This document shows positions 48,539 through 60,000 of a stretch of DNA of 64,000 nt, one piece after another (within the stretch, counting starts at the first letter, position 1; every line of letters starts with the position of its first letter). Made by a program: the position numbers and the translations under genes. The notes under the pieces are model-generated. The model saw only the letters and a list, made by a program, of their open reading frames with translations, ran no database searches and was not told the DNA's origin. This stretch comes from Amanita rubescens (Eukaryota; Basidiomycota; Agaricomycetes; Agaricales; Amanitaceae). The stretch covers positions 1 through 64,000 of the forward strand of contig WION01000187.1 in assembly GCA_015039365.1 (NCBI GenBank), written 5' to 3'.

Positions 48539-50446
48539 ATGATGCAGCGCTTCTTGGGTCCTGAAGCCAATGCAAAGCGCGTTTCGAAGCAAATCGACGA
48601 AGATCTCAAAGAGCAGGGGCGCCTAATAGTAAAACGAAAGAAGGTCGATATAAAGGTGGGGGTCAGCCAGTCTATATGGATGCGCATAACTTATACTAAC
48701 CCGTGGATGTCTTCTTGGCTTCCTCCAGCTGCTTCTCCTCGGTCAGGCCGAGAGCGGAAAGTCTACCCTACTAAAGCAGTTCCAGCTCATGTACAAACCC
48801 AATTCCCTCGATCAGGAACGCATTTCTTGGAAAACTGTCATATACTTTAACATAGTCCGCTCAATAAAGTACATTCTAAATACGCTGGAGGCATGGAATG
48901 ACTCTGCAGACGACGAACCGAACTTTCCTCCAGACTCTTACTCGCCATCAAACAGACGCGGATTCGCAAATCAACCTTCCCCATCGCCAGTTCTCGTGAA
49001 TCCTCTGACTGCAAATGGGCCCCCCTCATCCTTCTCGGCTTCCTCCTCTACGAGTCATTTTGCAGCCTCTCCCAGTCCAATACAGATCGCTAATCTTCGG
49101 CGAAGATTATCACCTTTGGTCGCTACTGATGCTCAGCTCGCCGATCGCCTAGGCGGAGGGGTTACGGTGTCGGGGTCCGGGAAAGGTGGCGTTTTCGTTC
49201 GTAGCGGCTGGCAAGCTCGAATGATCCAAAATGCTTTAAGGCAAATCAGACAAAAGAAGAACGTCCACAATGGCAAGGGCCGCGACAACCTATCCCAAGA
49301 TCTCGGACAGGATACTTTGGTTCGAGATGTTGCCCAAATGCTGAGGGCTTCGGAACGGGACGTAAAAGAGTTGTGGAATCACCCCACTGTCAAGGCGCTG
49401 GTGGCGAAGCGAAGATTAAAATTGGATGAATGGTCTGAATTGTAAGTTGCGCGGTGTAATTTGATGCATGCTTCTTTGACACGTTGCCGCCCTATGTACA
49501 GCTTCCTGAAGCACATTTCACGGGTTGCTGATCCGGACCATATTCCCACCACAGGTAATATTTCTGTCGACAGGTTTTTATCGCACAGCATAACAGACGC
49601 ATTCTTAGACGATATCTTGCATGCGCGAATTGAGACAATGGGTGTTGTGGAACACACTTTTGAAACTAACGATAAAGGCGTTACGTGGCATTTGTTTGAC
49701 GTTGGTGGTGCAAGAGGGCAACGCCATTCATGGGTTCCATACTTTGATGATGCAAAAGCCATCATTTTTCTCGCCCCTGTCAGCGCTTTCGATCAGGTAA
49801 GCTTCTGCAGAAGGCGCTGTCATCATTGTTTGCGAATCGCGATCCTAGTATCTCGAAGAAGATCCCCAAACGAACCGGATTGATGATTCCCTTGAACTAT
49901 TCACGCGAGTTTGTTCCAATCGCTTGCTCAAAGGTGTACATCTGTTGCTTTTCCTGAGTAAGTTCGACTGCTCTGCGTTTCGAACAGGATACTGATTTTT
50001 TTTTCTCGGGTGGCAGACAAGACTGATTTATTGAAATCAAAGTTGGACGAGGGGTTGCAAGTTCGGAATTAGTCAGTGATATGCCTTGCAACATGAATTC
50101 CGCCAATCAGCTGATTAAATGCAGTATCACATCATTCGGGGAACGATCGAATGAGTACGAAACGGTCGTGCAGTACTTCCGCGACCACTTTGTGAACATA
50201 CATAAGCAGAACAATGAATTTGAACGCAGACGTTATTTGTACACGAATTGTACCAACGTTACGGTAGGGAGATCATTAATAGAACAACAGTGTATTGGTT
50301 TTATATCTGTAACAGGATACCAAAGCAACGCAACTTATCATTGCAAGCGGTAAGATGCTTTGACAGACCTGCCACGACGATTGATGATCATACTAGTCCA
50401 TGATTCGGTACTCCGAAAATATCTCCTGTCGTCTGGTACGTTATAA
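48539..50446 (+). CDS. Atypical G-protein alpha subunit (long helical-domain insert, no catalytic Gln)
   Basis: Heterotrimeric G-alpha subunits relay receptor signals. The start is MMQRFLGPEANAKRVSKQID; after an intron comes the P-loop LLLLGQAESGKSTLLKQFQL. A roughly 100-residue Ser/Pro-rich insert (about 48,900-49,260) interrupts the helical domain. Switch I has RIETMGVVEHTF with the usual Arg and Thr; switch II reads DVGGARGQRHSWVPYF where classic subunits have DVGGQRSER. NKTDLL and TNCTNVT are the guanine-specificity motifs. The last exons give DTKATQLIIAS and, across an intron ending CATACTAG, VHDSVLRKYLLSSGTL. There is no N-terminal MGxxxS myristoylation signal. Similar atypical subunits are expanded in agaricomycetes. 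Confidence 0.87.
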
Positions 50447-50851
50447 TCTGCATTATCTCATTGGCCCATTGCTGTGTTTGTATATTTTTGGTGGCGTTTT
50501 CTCTATGGCGCCAGGTGACATACAGTACTATATACACTCGTTGAAGGGTACATTGTTTTCTTAGTACCCAGAACACCGTAGTTAATAGAACCAGGAGCAT
50601 TACGGCATCGCGCTTCTAGCGAGATGGCTTAGTTGAACATGCCAAGAAATTCTGGCACCGGTATACACGCAACAAGTTATAGAGTTCTGAGTGTAAGTGA
50701 AAAGCAACATATCTCGTAATACACATATTGTTCACGCAGCGAGAAGGTCCTCCTCTGGGTACATGAATATGCCTAGTTTCAGCCGGGTGGACGATGGTAC
50801 GGTCCTGACCTCATAGTGCATCTAGATGTGACCGCATCGTCACATTAAAAA
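50447..50851. other. Gap downstream of the G-alpha gene
   Basis: Nothing recognised in these 405 bases. Confidence 0.4.
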
Positions 50852-51111
50852 CTACAAAAAATGTTCTTCACCTGTAGCCACCAGAATTCTCACATTGACT
50901 GGCTGGTCACGGATGTGTTGTACGATCTCCAGGATTCGATCGTCAAGTTCAACAAATCCCTCCGGTCCCTTGTACATATCAGGATAACGACCTAAAACAG
51001 CACTAGCAAGTCCATTTTGTCCTGCTCCGCAGGATCCAGCATCCCGAGTAAAGCCAGCAAGTTTGCCTTCATGAGAATAAATGCTTTACTCGATCTTGCG
51101 CTAATCATCAT
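50852..51111 (-). pseudogene. Frame-disrupted exon remnant, unknown gene
   Basis: The frame SARSSKAFILMKANLLALLG, MLDPAEQDKMD is open to about 50,990, then the protein-like reading jumps frame to LASAVLGRYPDMYKGPEGFV, ELDDRILEIVQHIRDQPVN and stops. Each half looks coding alone, so a small frame-shifting change is likely. No family was recognised. An assembly error is the alternative. Confidence 0.4.
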
Positions 51112-51582
51112 TCATATCTATTCCAAGGCATTGTCAAGAAAATATGAGCACAACTTCAACAGGGACAATGCGTGTGGGTTGGCACCCTGTGAGGACATAC
51201 ATCTGGACCCATGACTTCCCGTATCTTCAGTCGTCGTGATATGCAATTGTCTGTCATCGTGGTGGTTAAGCCGTCTAGAGAAATACCTGTCAAGTCCTGC
51301 CCTTAGACGTCTTGTTGTAGAGAAGGTGCATTTCTTATGTTCTGCTGGTACAATATCTTCCTCTGTACGTGCGCAAAATCAGGAGTCTCAACTGCTACGT
51401 GACTCAAGGCAACGATTGCTGAACTCGTGATCCGTTCGGGCGTCTCTTCAATTTGTCCATCGTGTGACCTGCCAAGTGCTCATAAGATTCAGCTGCAAAG
51501 AAATTTAAATTTGTTGTCTCACCTTCGAACGACCCATTCCATTCCCTCTCATCCCCGTCAGATTCTGACTAGTATTCGAGGA
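51112..51582. other. Unresolved region
   Basis: On the minus strand around 51,290-51,520 short open pieces (AESYEHLAGHTMDKLKRR; ETPERITSSAIVALSHVAVE) look protein-like and are bordered by possible splice signals, so a small or decayed gene may be here. I cannot assemble a reliable model. Confidence 0.25.
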
Positions 51583-52136
51583 ATGTCGTCCTCCGTTGAA
51601 GAAATGAGAGCCCAACCGCTCTCTTGTCTCTGCCATTCTTCTTCCTGGACTCTGCCCTACTCAGATGCGCCGTCATCCGATGCCGGTGAGTGTCGTCTCT
51701 TTTCTCGGTTTCATTGAGATGACGAGTCGAAGATGTAACAATAGACCATATTCGTCGAATTGTGCAGGATTGCAACTACGCTACTCCTGGCTTCCAGCGT
51801 ATAGTCCTACCTCTATCGTTGTGTCCTAGAAGACGAAACAAGGACGAAGAGCATAAGGCGACAGATGAACGGAGCAGTGTAGAGTCGAATCGAGATCAGT
51901 GGCCGGATATCGAGAGAGTGCTGCCACGATCTCCATTTCAAGAATCACGCCAAGTCCCAGATCTTGACGTTTCAGACATTCCGATGTTGGCTGTGATCCC
52001 GTTCTGCTGTTGTACGTGTAGTGAGTCGAGGGCCAGACGACGGAGGACAGAGCAGTTCCTGTACCTCATTACTTGGTTCCTGTTGGATGTGCTTTTGGCG
52101 TTGGGCATTTACGGATTTGGGAGGGTGTTGTTGTGA
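51583..52136 (+). CDS. Hypothetical small protein with C-terminal membrane anchor
   Basis: Exon 1 reads MSSSVEEMRAQPLSC to SSDA; joining through an intron of about 115 bases (donor GTGAGTGTCG, acceptor GTATAG) gives VLPLSLCPRRRNKDEEHKAT. The protein ends with a Cys cluster (PFCCCTCSE), a basic stretch (ARRRR) and one hydrophobic segment (FLYLITWFLLDVLLALGIYG), as in tail-anchored proteins. The acceptor choice is uncertain because closer AG sites give a premature stop. No family was recognised. Confidence 0.35.
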
Positions 52137-52625
52137 GACCGCAGCCTCTGCAGGACAGTAACCAGTGCACTAGGCGGACAGCCATTTAGACCCCTTGCCG
52201 TTGGTCATAGATCCTTGCATCAAGCCGCTGTAGAAAGAACCGATGAAAGTGGAACGGAATCTCGCCTCCGAAATTTGCCCTAAACGCACAGCTATTAGGA
52301 CATATCACATAGTGACTACTAGCTATTTAGGGCCTCCCCTCGAACAATAGGCACCGTAAGTACTTTACCTCGAAGCTTCAGGTTTGCCCCGAACAGGGGA
52401 AATTAAGTTTGATAATCAACGACAGATTATCTTTTCCGAATTTGTCCATATTATACGGCCGCACCAGGGTCGACCGTACGTTGTTCTCATGATCACAGCT
52501 TGAGCGATGGGTTCCGCATGCCAATTGATGGAACGAATAAAAGGTAATACCGGTGACCACGCACATCTCCTCTTTTTCCCCGCGCCTTGTGTTGTCCTCC
52601 GCGCCCGAGAAACGAGGCAGACAGC
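52137..52625. other. Gap upstream of CFEM-like gene 1
   Basis: No gene recognised in these 489 bases. Confidence 0.4.
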
Positions 52626-53532
52626 ATGTTGACGCGATTTTCGCTTTCCGTCGTGCTCCTGGCTATGAATTTGATGGCTGTCGTGCAGGCACAGGGTGTG
52701 GGCCTGAGACCAGATCAGAGTGGGTCCTTCAATTTATAGGCGCTCTAACTTTTTTCGTGAGCTTGACGGTTCTTCCTCAGTATCCATCGCTCTTCTCGAA
52801 CGATTGCATTACTTCCAAGCCTTCACACCCAAGCGTCAATCTAACACTACCGTCTCATTGTCCGAGTTCCCTATTCAGGTGCATCGTTATTTTAGCGCTT
52901 GTCCTTCCTTGTATTCTGACTTGCCGACTTTTACAGTGCCAACCAGGATGCAAGACAGCTGTCAACGCGCTCAACGTACGGATAATTTACCGTCATTTCC
53001 CGCACCCAGCACTGAACTTGTTCACCCCAGACATGCTCTGCCGCTACTTGTCTTTGCAACGCGCCTGTAGAAAGCAGTTTGTCGTTCTGCGTCAATTGTA
53101 GCGTAAACACCATCCCTTCAGCCTCGGTCATCCAAAGCGGTCAACAAGTCGTAGACAGTAAGCTACCGTTCAATCACTCGATCCTGCTCGTCTGATCAAT
53201 TCCCAACTTTAGCTTACAACACCCTCTGCAAAGGTACTAATGTGTCCTCTATCAGCCTTAATATCACGGCTCCGATTATGACCACGTCGACCCCAAGTGT
53301 TGGAGGTGCGACGAGTGCCGGCTTTGGCTCAGGTTCCGCACCAACCACCGCCAATGGTCCTACGACCACGATTACGGTTCCGCTACCGACGGGAGGCACG
53401 GCTGCCACTGGCGCCTCTACAGCACAATCAACTAGCGGATCATCAGCAAGTACCACTATTGTAACTCGAGCAAGTGTTGGATACGCATTTATTGCTCTCA
53501 TCATTCCCCTCCTCCTACCTCTCCCCGCATGA
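52626..53532 (+). CDS. Secreted GPI-type protein with CFEM-like cysteine pattern, copy 1
   Basis: A signal peptide (MLTRFSLSVVLLAMNLMAVV then QAQ) is followed, after an intron, by ALLERLHYFQAFTPKRQSN and SLSEFPIQ. The Cys-rich core spans small exons: CQPGCKTAVNALN, TCSAATCLCNAPVESSLSFC, VNCSVNT, then YNTLCKG. Spacing (C-x3-C-x9-C-x4-C-x-C-x10-C-x2-C, then a last C) resembles CFEM domains, but the Asp before the CxC, which CFEM proteins use for haem iron, is absent. A Ser/Thr/Gly-rich stretch and a terminal hydrophobic segment (AFIALIIPLLLPLPA) suggest GPI anchoring at the cell surface. Role unknown; a haem-independent surface protein is inferred. Confidence 0.72.
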
Positions 53533-54137
53533 TATTTTCTCATCTTGAAAATATTCATTATATAACAGTTATTTCAAGTATGATCGGCGCAGTTTATTCT
53601 TGTGGGATGTGTGGGGGCGTACTTTTGTTTGGGGTTACTAGAGTGCCACTATGAGCGCCTTCCTCTGTGCTGCAAGAAGTCATAATACATCACAATGCGT
53701 CCAGCCTGTGGGTCTGTAGTATGTACCATGTGCAACAAATTCATGTAGAAGGTCACCGGATTCTTCATCGATCATCTTTCCAAATCAGGACAACCTATGT
53801 TGTGTGCGTCTAAGATTCTACATAAACCGGACCCCAAACTAAGCATTCCGAAAAGCCTTTCTATGGGTGACGAATTGGAATTAGGTGATCAAGCGGATCG
53901 TTTGGGTTAGGATGCTACACAGGGAGACACAGCCAAAGCTCTGCAAAATTGAAACATTGTTGGCAATGGTGGGCGCTACGCCGGCCAAGTACGGCTGCCG
54001 CTTGCATCAGAGATCCTTTCCCACAGCATTAGCTAATAGTAATGGTAAACTGGACATCCTCCTTTCACACCCCTTCCCTCTGGCTTCCGGCGCTACCTAG
54101 GTCGTCCCCCGATACAAGGATAAAAAGAGCTTACGTT
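53533..54137. other. Gap between the two CFEM-like genes
   Basis: These 605 bases hold the 3' end of copy 1 and the promoter of copy 2. No other gene seen. Confidence 0.4.
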
Positions 54138-54950
54138 ATGTTATCGAGGATTTTGTTGTCCATGATGCTGCTGGCCACGGTGGCCCTCGTACAAGCAAGC
54201 TCAACAGGCGGTGAGTTATACAGCTTATCCATATTCGGCCGACTTACCAGACCTACTACGCCTTTCACAGTTCTTCTCGAAAAACTAAACCAAATCCAAC
54301 TCATCACGCCGAAGCGTCAAAGCAGCACGAATATCTCTTTGAGCCAGTTCCCTCAACAGGTACTCCGGCTGATCATCGATCATTTACCTCGTGTACTAAA
54401 CGGTCCTGTGTTCCTAGTGTCAAAGTGGATGCGCAACGGCCGTCAATGCACTAAATGTATGCACTATTTACCTCCACTACCGGAGTTTACTCATACATCG
54501 TCAGACATGCTCTTCCGCCACCTGCCTCTGCAATACAAGTGTGGACAAAAGTTTAGGACAATGCATTAATTGTAGTGTAAATGCCGACCCCTCACTCGCT
54601 TCAGCTTCTAGTGGTCAACAAGTTCTGGACAGTAAGCCACTGCTCGATTATACTAGCCCGACCCGGCTAATGTTGCTCTTTCTATAGCCTACAACAGTTT
54701 CTGTAAAGGCACCAACGTCTCCACTCTTAGCCTTTCGGTTACAGCTTCGCTTTCCGCCAATGCGACAGCTTCGAGCACATTCAGCTTCTCCCTGGGTCCT
54801 ACGACGACCGTCACGCAACTGGGGTCGCCGACTATTATTACTTCTTTACCAACACCAACAACAGTATCAACCTCGGCGGCTAAACAGTCGAATGTTGGAT
54901 ATGGATCGATCGGTGTTATCTTCGCCCTCCTTGCGCCTCTGCTGGCATAA
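54138..54950 (+). CDS. Secreted GPI-type protein with CFEM-like cysteine pattern, copy 2
   Basis: A tandem paralogue of the gene at 52,626 with the same exon plan. Signal peptide MLSRILLSMMLLATVALVQA; exon 2 VLLEKLNQIQLITPKRQSST and SLSQFPQQ; then CQSGCATAVNALN, TCSSATCLCNTSVDKSLGQC, INCSVNAD, YNSFCKG. The spacing of the cysteines is identical to copy 1, again without the CFEM Asp. A Ser/Thr-rich linker (about 70 residues) ends in a hydrophobic tail (GVIFALLAPLLA) suited to GPI attachment. The linker differs strongly from copy 1 while the Cys core is conserved, suggesting constraint on the core. Confidence 0.72.
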
Positions 54951-56014
54951 TATATTTATTTGCTCAGCTTGGATATATGCGTTATCTTCGTTCACTTGAG
55001 AAACACTTTCTTTCTTCGTAGTTTTATAGCTATGCTTAATTACTTATTAATTGATTTCATGAATTTTTACGCCAGTAAAGTTGCACACGAGTATTGTAAG
55101 TGTTAAGGACCTGCAACAATTAATCCACTCTCGAGCCTGGGTTCACGAGCGCAGGATATATTCATGACGTGTCCGCATAATGTCCTCCCAGTCATATGGA
55201 CTTCCATTGTTCTAATGGAAACCCTCCGTCACTGACGCATGATGCATGACGGTTGATGGAACAAATGCATTCAATACAAATTTAGCCCGGCTAAATATAA
55301 CCCAGATCTCTGCTTCGAACAACTTCCCGAGCCGGATCCGTCGCCTACGTGACTGTACATATGTTCCGGGCTTAACGAGGCTTAACTTGTACTTGCGATA
55401 GTATACGGTAAGCTATGCTGCTACTTCACAAGAACAGTAAAATCACTGCGGTGCGACGCGGCGCAAACAGATAATATCTTTCTTCATCAGTGACTAATAC
55501 TACCTCAGGCTCAAGGTTCAAACTTTGACCAAGTTGTGACGCAATTGGCTTACCGGATGCAGGCATTTCAGCAGTGGGGGAGTGCGGAAGGAGGCTCCCA
55601 GATAGGCGTTGTGAGGCGCAGCAGACTCCGGACAGGAGCTATGCCAACTGGTTACGTCTTGGGCTTGCAATGGGTCAGTCATCACATCCTCGATAAGCAG
55701 CCGCGGCCAGGAAACTAGGGAACTACCTGACATACGTCGAATTTGAAGAGGGCCATCCTCAAGCAGTGCCAGAATAGCATTGTGCTAGCGCACCTGTTTC
55801 CATAAAGACTCGGTGGACCAAAGTTTAGCAAGATATGACGAGGCTCTCATCAAGCAACTTCAAGATCTTGCACTAATGCACGAGCCTATGCCATTGCGGG
55901 GACGGTAACGAGCTAGTACTTGGCAACCAACCGATGGCTGGAGCGACCGAAAGACTGCATCAGTTCGAGCCGTCATGCATAGCAGACGGAGTCTCCTCCT
56001 GAGGTGCTTTATTA
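54951..56014. other. Gap with no intact gene
   Basis: About 1 kb without a supportable gene. Some of it (from about 55,500) may belong to the decayed third CFEM-like copy. Confidence 0.35.
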
Positions 56015-56250
56015 ATCATCTTACTTTCCCTCGTATTCTGACGTACGGATCTAGTCTAGAAAAGTATACCAGCTAGCTGCCCGAGAAACTATTCAACGTA
56101 CGCAAAGTCTACTGCTTGACCTAGCATGTTCGTTGCACGTCTTGGATGTCAACTGTAGCATAAACGTCGATCCCATATCCCCCATTATCGAAGGAGGCCA
56201 ATAAATCCCCGACGGTTAGGACAATCATCCCAGCTTGGCCCAACTAATAT
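56015..56250 (+). pseudogene. Decayed third copy of the CFEM-like gene
   Basis: CTTTCCCTCGTATTCTGACG resembles the intron sequence of copy 1 (CCTTCCTTGTATTCTGACTT), and further on VNCSINVDPISPIIEGGQ matches the VNCSVNT/INCSVNADPS block and the following GQQV of copies 1 and 2, ending in a stop. The remaining cysteine core is not readable. Confidence 0.5.
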
Positions 56251-57055
56251 TGCATACCGACGACCTTTGTCGAAAAAAGCGCAATATAACTCATCCTTAG
56301 CTTTGCCTTTCGCAGGATTTGGAACACCCGTAGCAGGGGAGGACACTTACCATTACCATTAACACGCCTGACAAAACATCGATGTTTTCTTCTCCAAGCC
56401 CGACCACTATCGTGTTGGTTTCGTCGTCCACACAACCTTGGCAGCCATAACCCAATTTCTGGGCACCAAACTATGGTTACATGATCACCTTTATCGATGG
56501 CCCTATTAGAATCATGTGGACCAATCGTGCATGCCCATCGCTGCCACTTCCAGGCCAACTGCTTCCGTACATGCTGCGCTATACTCTGATCCCCCGTCCA
56601 TTGACCGTTTATCAGCCATATGTACTAATAGTTCATGTTATGCTTTTGAGCACGACAATCATCGTCATGTTGTAGTAATAGAATTCATTTTTAAATGCTA
56701 AAAGTTATGAAACATTGTAAACCTATGCTCTTGTCAAAACAAAAACTTATCAGTTTCACGTCAAATGTAATGCGAAAAAAATGGGCATATATATAGCATC
56801 ACAAAACGTAATGTACAGAAGAAAAAACTGTTGCAGATTTCAGTTATAACCACGCAAGTTATGTCGTATGAGCTAGCAGAGGTACAACGGCAGGGTAGTG
56901 GGACAAGGATATCGGGCGACGTTTCGCTAAGCACATCGTCATTAAATATTTAGTGTTTGCAGGGTAAATTGAAGTGCGCAAGATCTGGAGCAGTCAATGG
57001 TCGATTGAAGGGTATCAGCGAGACAAGACGTAGTGAAGGTGTCCATGTCCATGAT
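56251..57055. other. Gap downstream of the histidine kinase gene
   Basis: An AT-rich stretch (56,680-56,870) and kinase 3' UTR. Ser/Thr-rich frame pieces at 56,360-56,420 may be further remains of the CFEM-like copy 3 linker. No intact gene. Confidence 0.35.
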
Positions 57056-60000
57056 TTAGAACGCTGGCAATTGGGCGATGGCGGGTGACCGGCGCAGCAA
57101 GTGATGATGCTTGGCTGCTCCGCGCTCGCCGGCCAACTTGTTGATCGCATTGAGAAGATCGCCGCGTCTCAGAGGTTCTAACAAGCCAACGTCAGTCAGT
57201 GAATCGACCTACATCCAGGAGTAACGTACTGGTAATGTGATCGTCCTATGGAAGAACGATCATCAGCAACATTTTCATCAAGATAAGGCAAGGTACGAAC
57301 CATTCCGGCTTGCAAACATCTTTCTCTATCGCCAATCACTGTCAGGATAGACGTTTAGCACATATCTCATCTTTGATAATTATAGGTAACGCACTGGCAT
57401 GCGCAGTAAGCGCGATGATTGGTGTACGAGGCAATCCATGATGCTTTTCGTAGGATCGGATAAGCTCGGTGGCCTCCATGCCTCCCATAAACGGCATGGA
57501 CACATCCATCTAAAACGCCACCATCAGCGCTCACATCCCAGAACCATCACTTGACACGTCACTCACCAAAATGATGTCAAACGGCTTGTTTTGTAGCACT
57601 CTAGCCTTGTACGCGTCCACCGCCAGACTGCCGTTCTCCGCAATCTCAACCGAGTGGCCATATTTCTCCAAGATCTTCACAGCCAGTTTCTGATTCACAA
57701 GATTGTCTTCGGCGAGTAAGATGTCAAAGATGACATCGTTGGGCGCTGAAACGGGGCTAACGGTGTTGGATTCGAGAGCCGAGATGAGGGCCGAGGCGAG
57801 ATCTTGTGCAGAGACAGGTGTAGTGATTTGGGAGCTAATACTGTTGTCGAGACACCATTTGACTAAAAGGACGTGAACACCCTCAAGTGTGAAGGCCAAA
57901 GCACGACTTACGGTTTAATCTGGGCAATGAGGGTGCCAAGAGGACGATCGGGATGTATCTCAGATGCTCGTACTCTCTAATACATTCCGTCTAAAGCGTT
58001 ATTCGTTAGACTCTGCCTTAACGCAGCATGGAAATTGCTTACGATGCTCAATGAATCGACCACAATGGTGTCGAAATGAGGGCACTTCTCTTTATCGGCC
58101 AAACAGCCAACTTCGTGAACGGCATACGGTCTGAGCCCGAGCTCCCTAATCCGTTCCGCAACACCGGTAGTATCACGGAGTGTGTCGACAAACAAGATGC
58201 TACGCTTGGCGAAAGGCGCCATCTTGGACAACGTGATCTCCAGCGTGCTATGGCTGATTTGGGACGTGATGGTGAAGTAGAATCGACTGCCTTTGGTCAC
58301 TTCACTCTCGACCCACATATTCCCTTGCATGAGGTTCACGAGTCGCTTGGAGATGGAAAGTCCTAAACCGGTTCCTCCGTATTCCTACTCAAATAGTCAG
58401 GGCCACGCAAATAAGCAAAAAGAGAAGAACGTACTCGGGTCGTAGAACCATCCGCTTGACAGAATGTGTCGAAAATAAGGTTCAACTTGTCCTTTGCGAT
58501 ACCGATACCCGTGTCCATGACACAGAACTCGAGGGTTACGCTCTGGTCATCGAGAGCCAGTAAACGCGTGCTCAGCGCGACGTGTCCCTTGCGAGTCATC
58601 TTGGAGGGGGTGAATTTGATAGCGTTACCGACCAAGTTGGTAATGACTTGTCGGAGACGGAGAGAATCACCGATCAACTGATCAGGTATATCCGACTCCA
58701 CATCGTATGTCAGGTCCAAGTTATTTTGAGAGGCGCGCACAACAAGCGTCTTCAGGATCCCGAACACCGTCTGACGTAACGAGTAAGACACAGCTTCCAT
58801 CGTCATACGCCCGGCTTCGACTATAATCCGACTGATCAGAAAAACATATTGGGCACGACGGGAACCACTCACTCTTTGAGATATCCAAAATATCATCTAT
58901 GATCAAAAGGAGGGATCTCGCCAAACTGTGGACAAGTAACAAACTCTCCCGCTGCGATCTGTTCAGATCGCTGTCGAGTGTCAGCTCGGTCATTCCAATG
59001 ATACCATTCATGGGCGTCCTGTCAAAAACACCGAGCGTCATCAGTAACCCGTCCCCCACTGCATTTATATAAAAAGCCCACCTGATTTCATGCGACATGT
59101 TTGCCAAGAACTCACTCTTACTCCTGTTCGCCAACTCGGCGGCTTCCCTCGCAGCTGTGTTCTTCTGTATCGAATCGCGCAAGTTGAACACCATCTGGTT
59201 GATCTGAGTCTTCAACGAATCCATCTCACCGCTCGCCTCGACGGTGATGAACCGAGTAAAGTCACCGTCCATCGCTGCAGCAGAGATCTGCGCAAAGCCA
59301 CGCACTTGCGTGGTCAAGTTGCCTGCCATGGTGTTGACCGACAATCTACAATAGTACGTTAGTCCGACCGATATACAAGGGATGGATGAACTCACGTAAT
59401 TTCTTGCCAAATACCCTGTACGTTTCCGACCTCTGCTTGCACGCCGAGTTTGCCCTCCGTACCGACTTCTCTTGCAACCTTCTTGACCTCGGCCGCGAAT
59501 ATTGCCAACTGGTCAATCATGTCGTTGATGGTGTTTACCAACTCGAGCATCTCTCCAGAAACCGATACACCAGTGATCTTCTGTGTCAAATCACCACGTG
59601 CGACAGCCGTCTGGTAGTAGTCCCATTAGCGTCCGGAACTATAAGAACAACAGACCAATAGACAATTGCTTACCGTAGCCACTGCGATCGTCCGGACTTG
59701 AAGCGTCAAATTGGCCGCCATGACGTTGACGTTGTCCGTCAAGTCTTTCCATGTCCCTCCGACATTCGTCACCCGAGCCTGTCCACCCAATTTACCTTCC
59801 GTTCCGACCTCTCTTGCCACACGCGTCACCTCATCCGCAAAGAGGTTCAAACTCTCCGTCATGCCATTGACGGTCTCCTTCAACTCGAGAATCTCTCCCC
59901 GCACATCAACTTCAATCTTCTTCGTCAAATCACCATTTGCGACAGCTTTCGTTACAGCAGCGATGGACCGGACTTGATTAGTCAAGTTCATGGCCATAAG

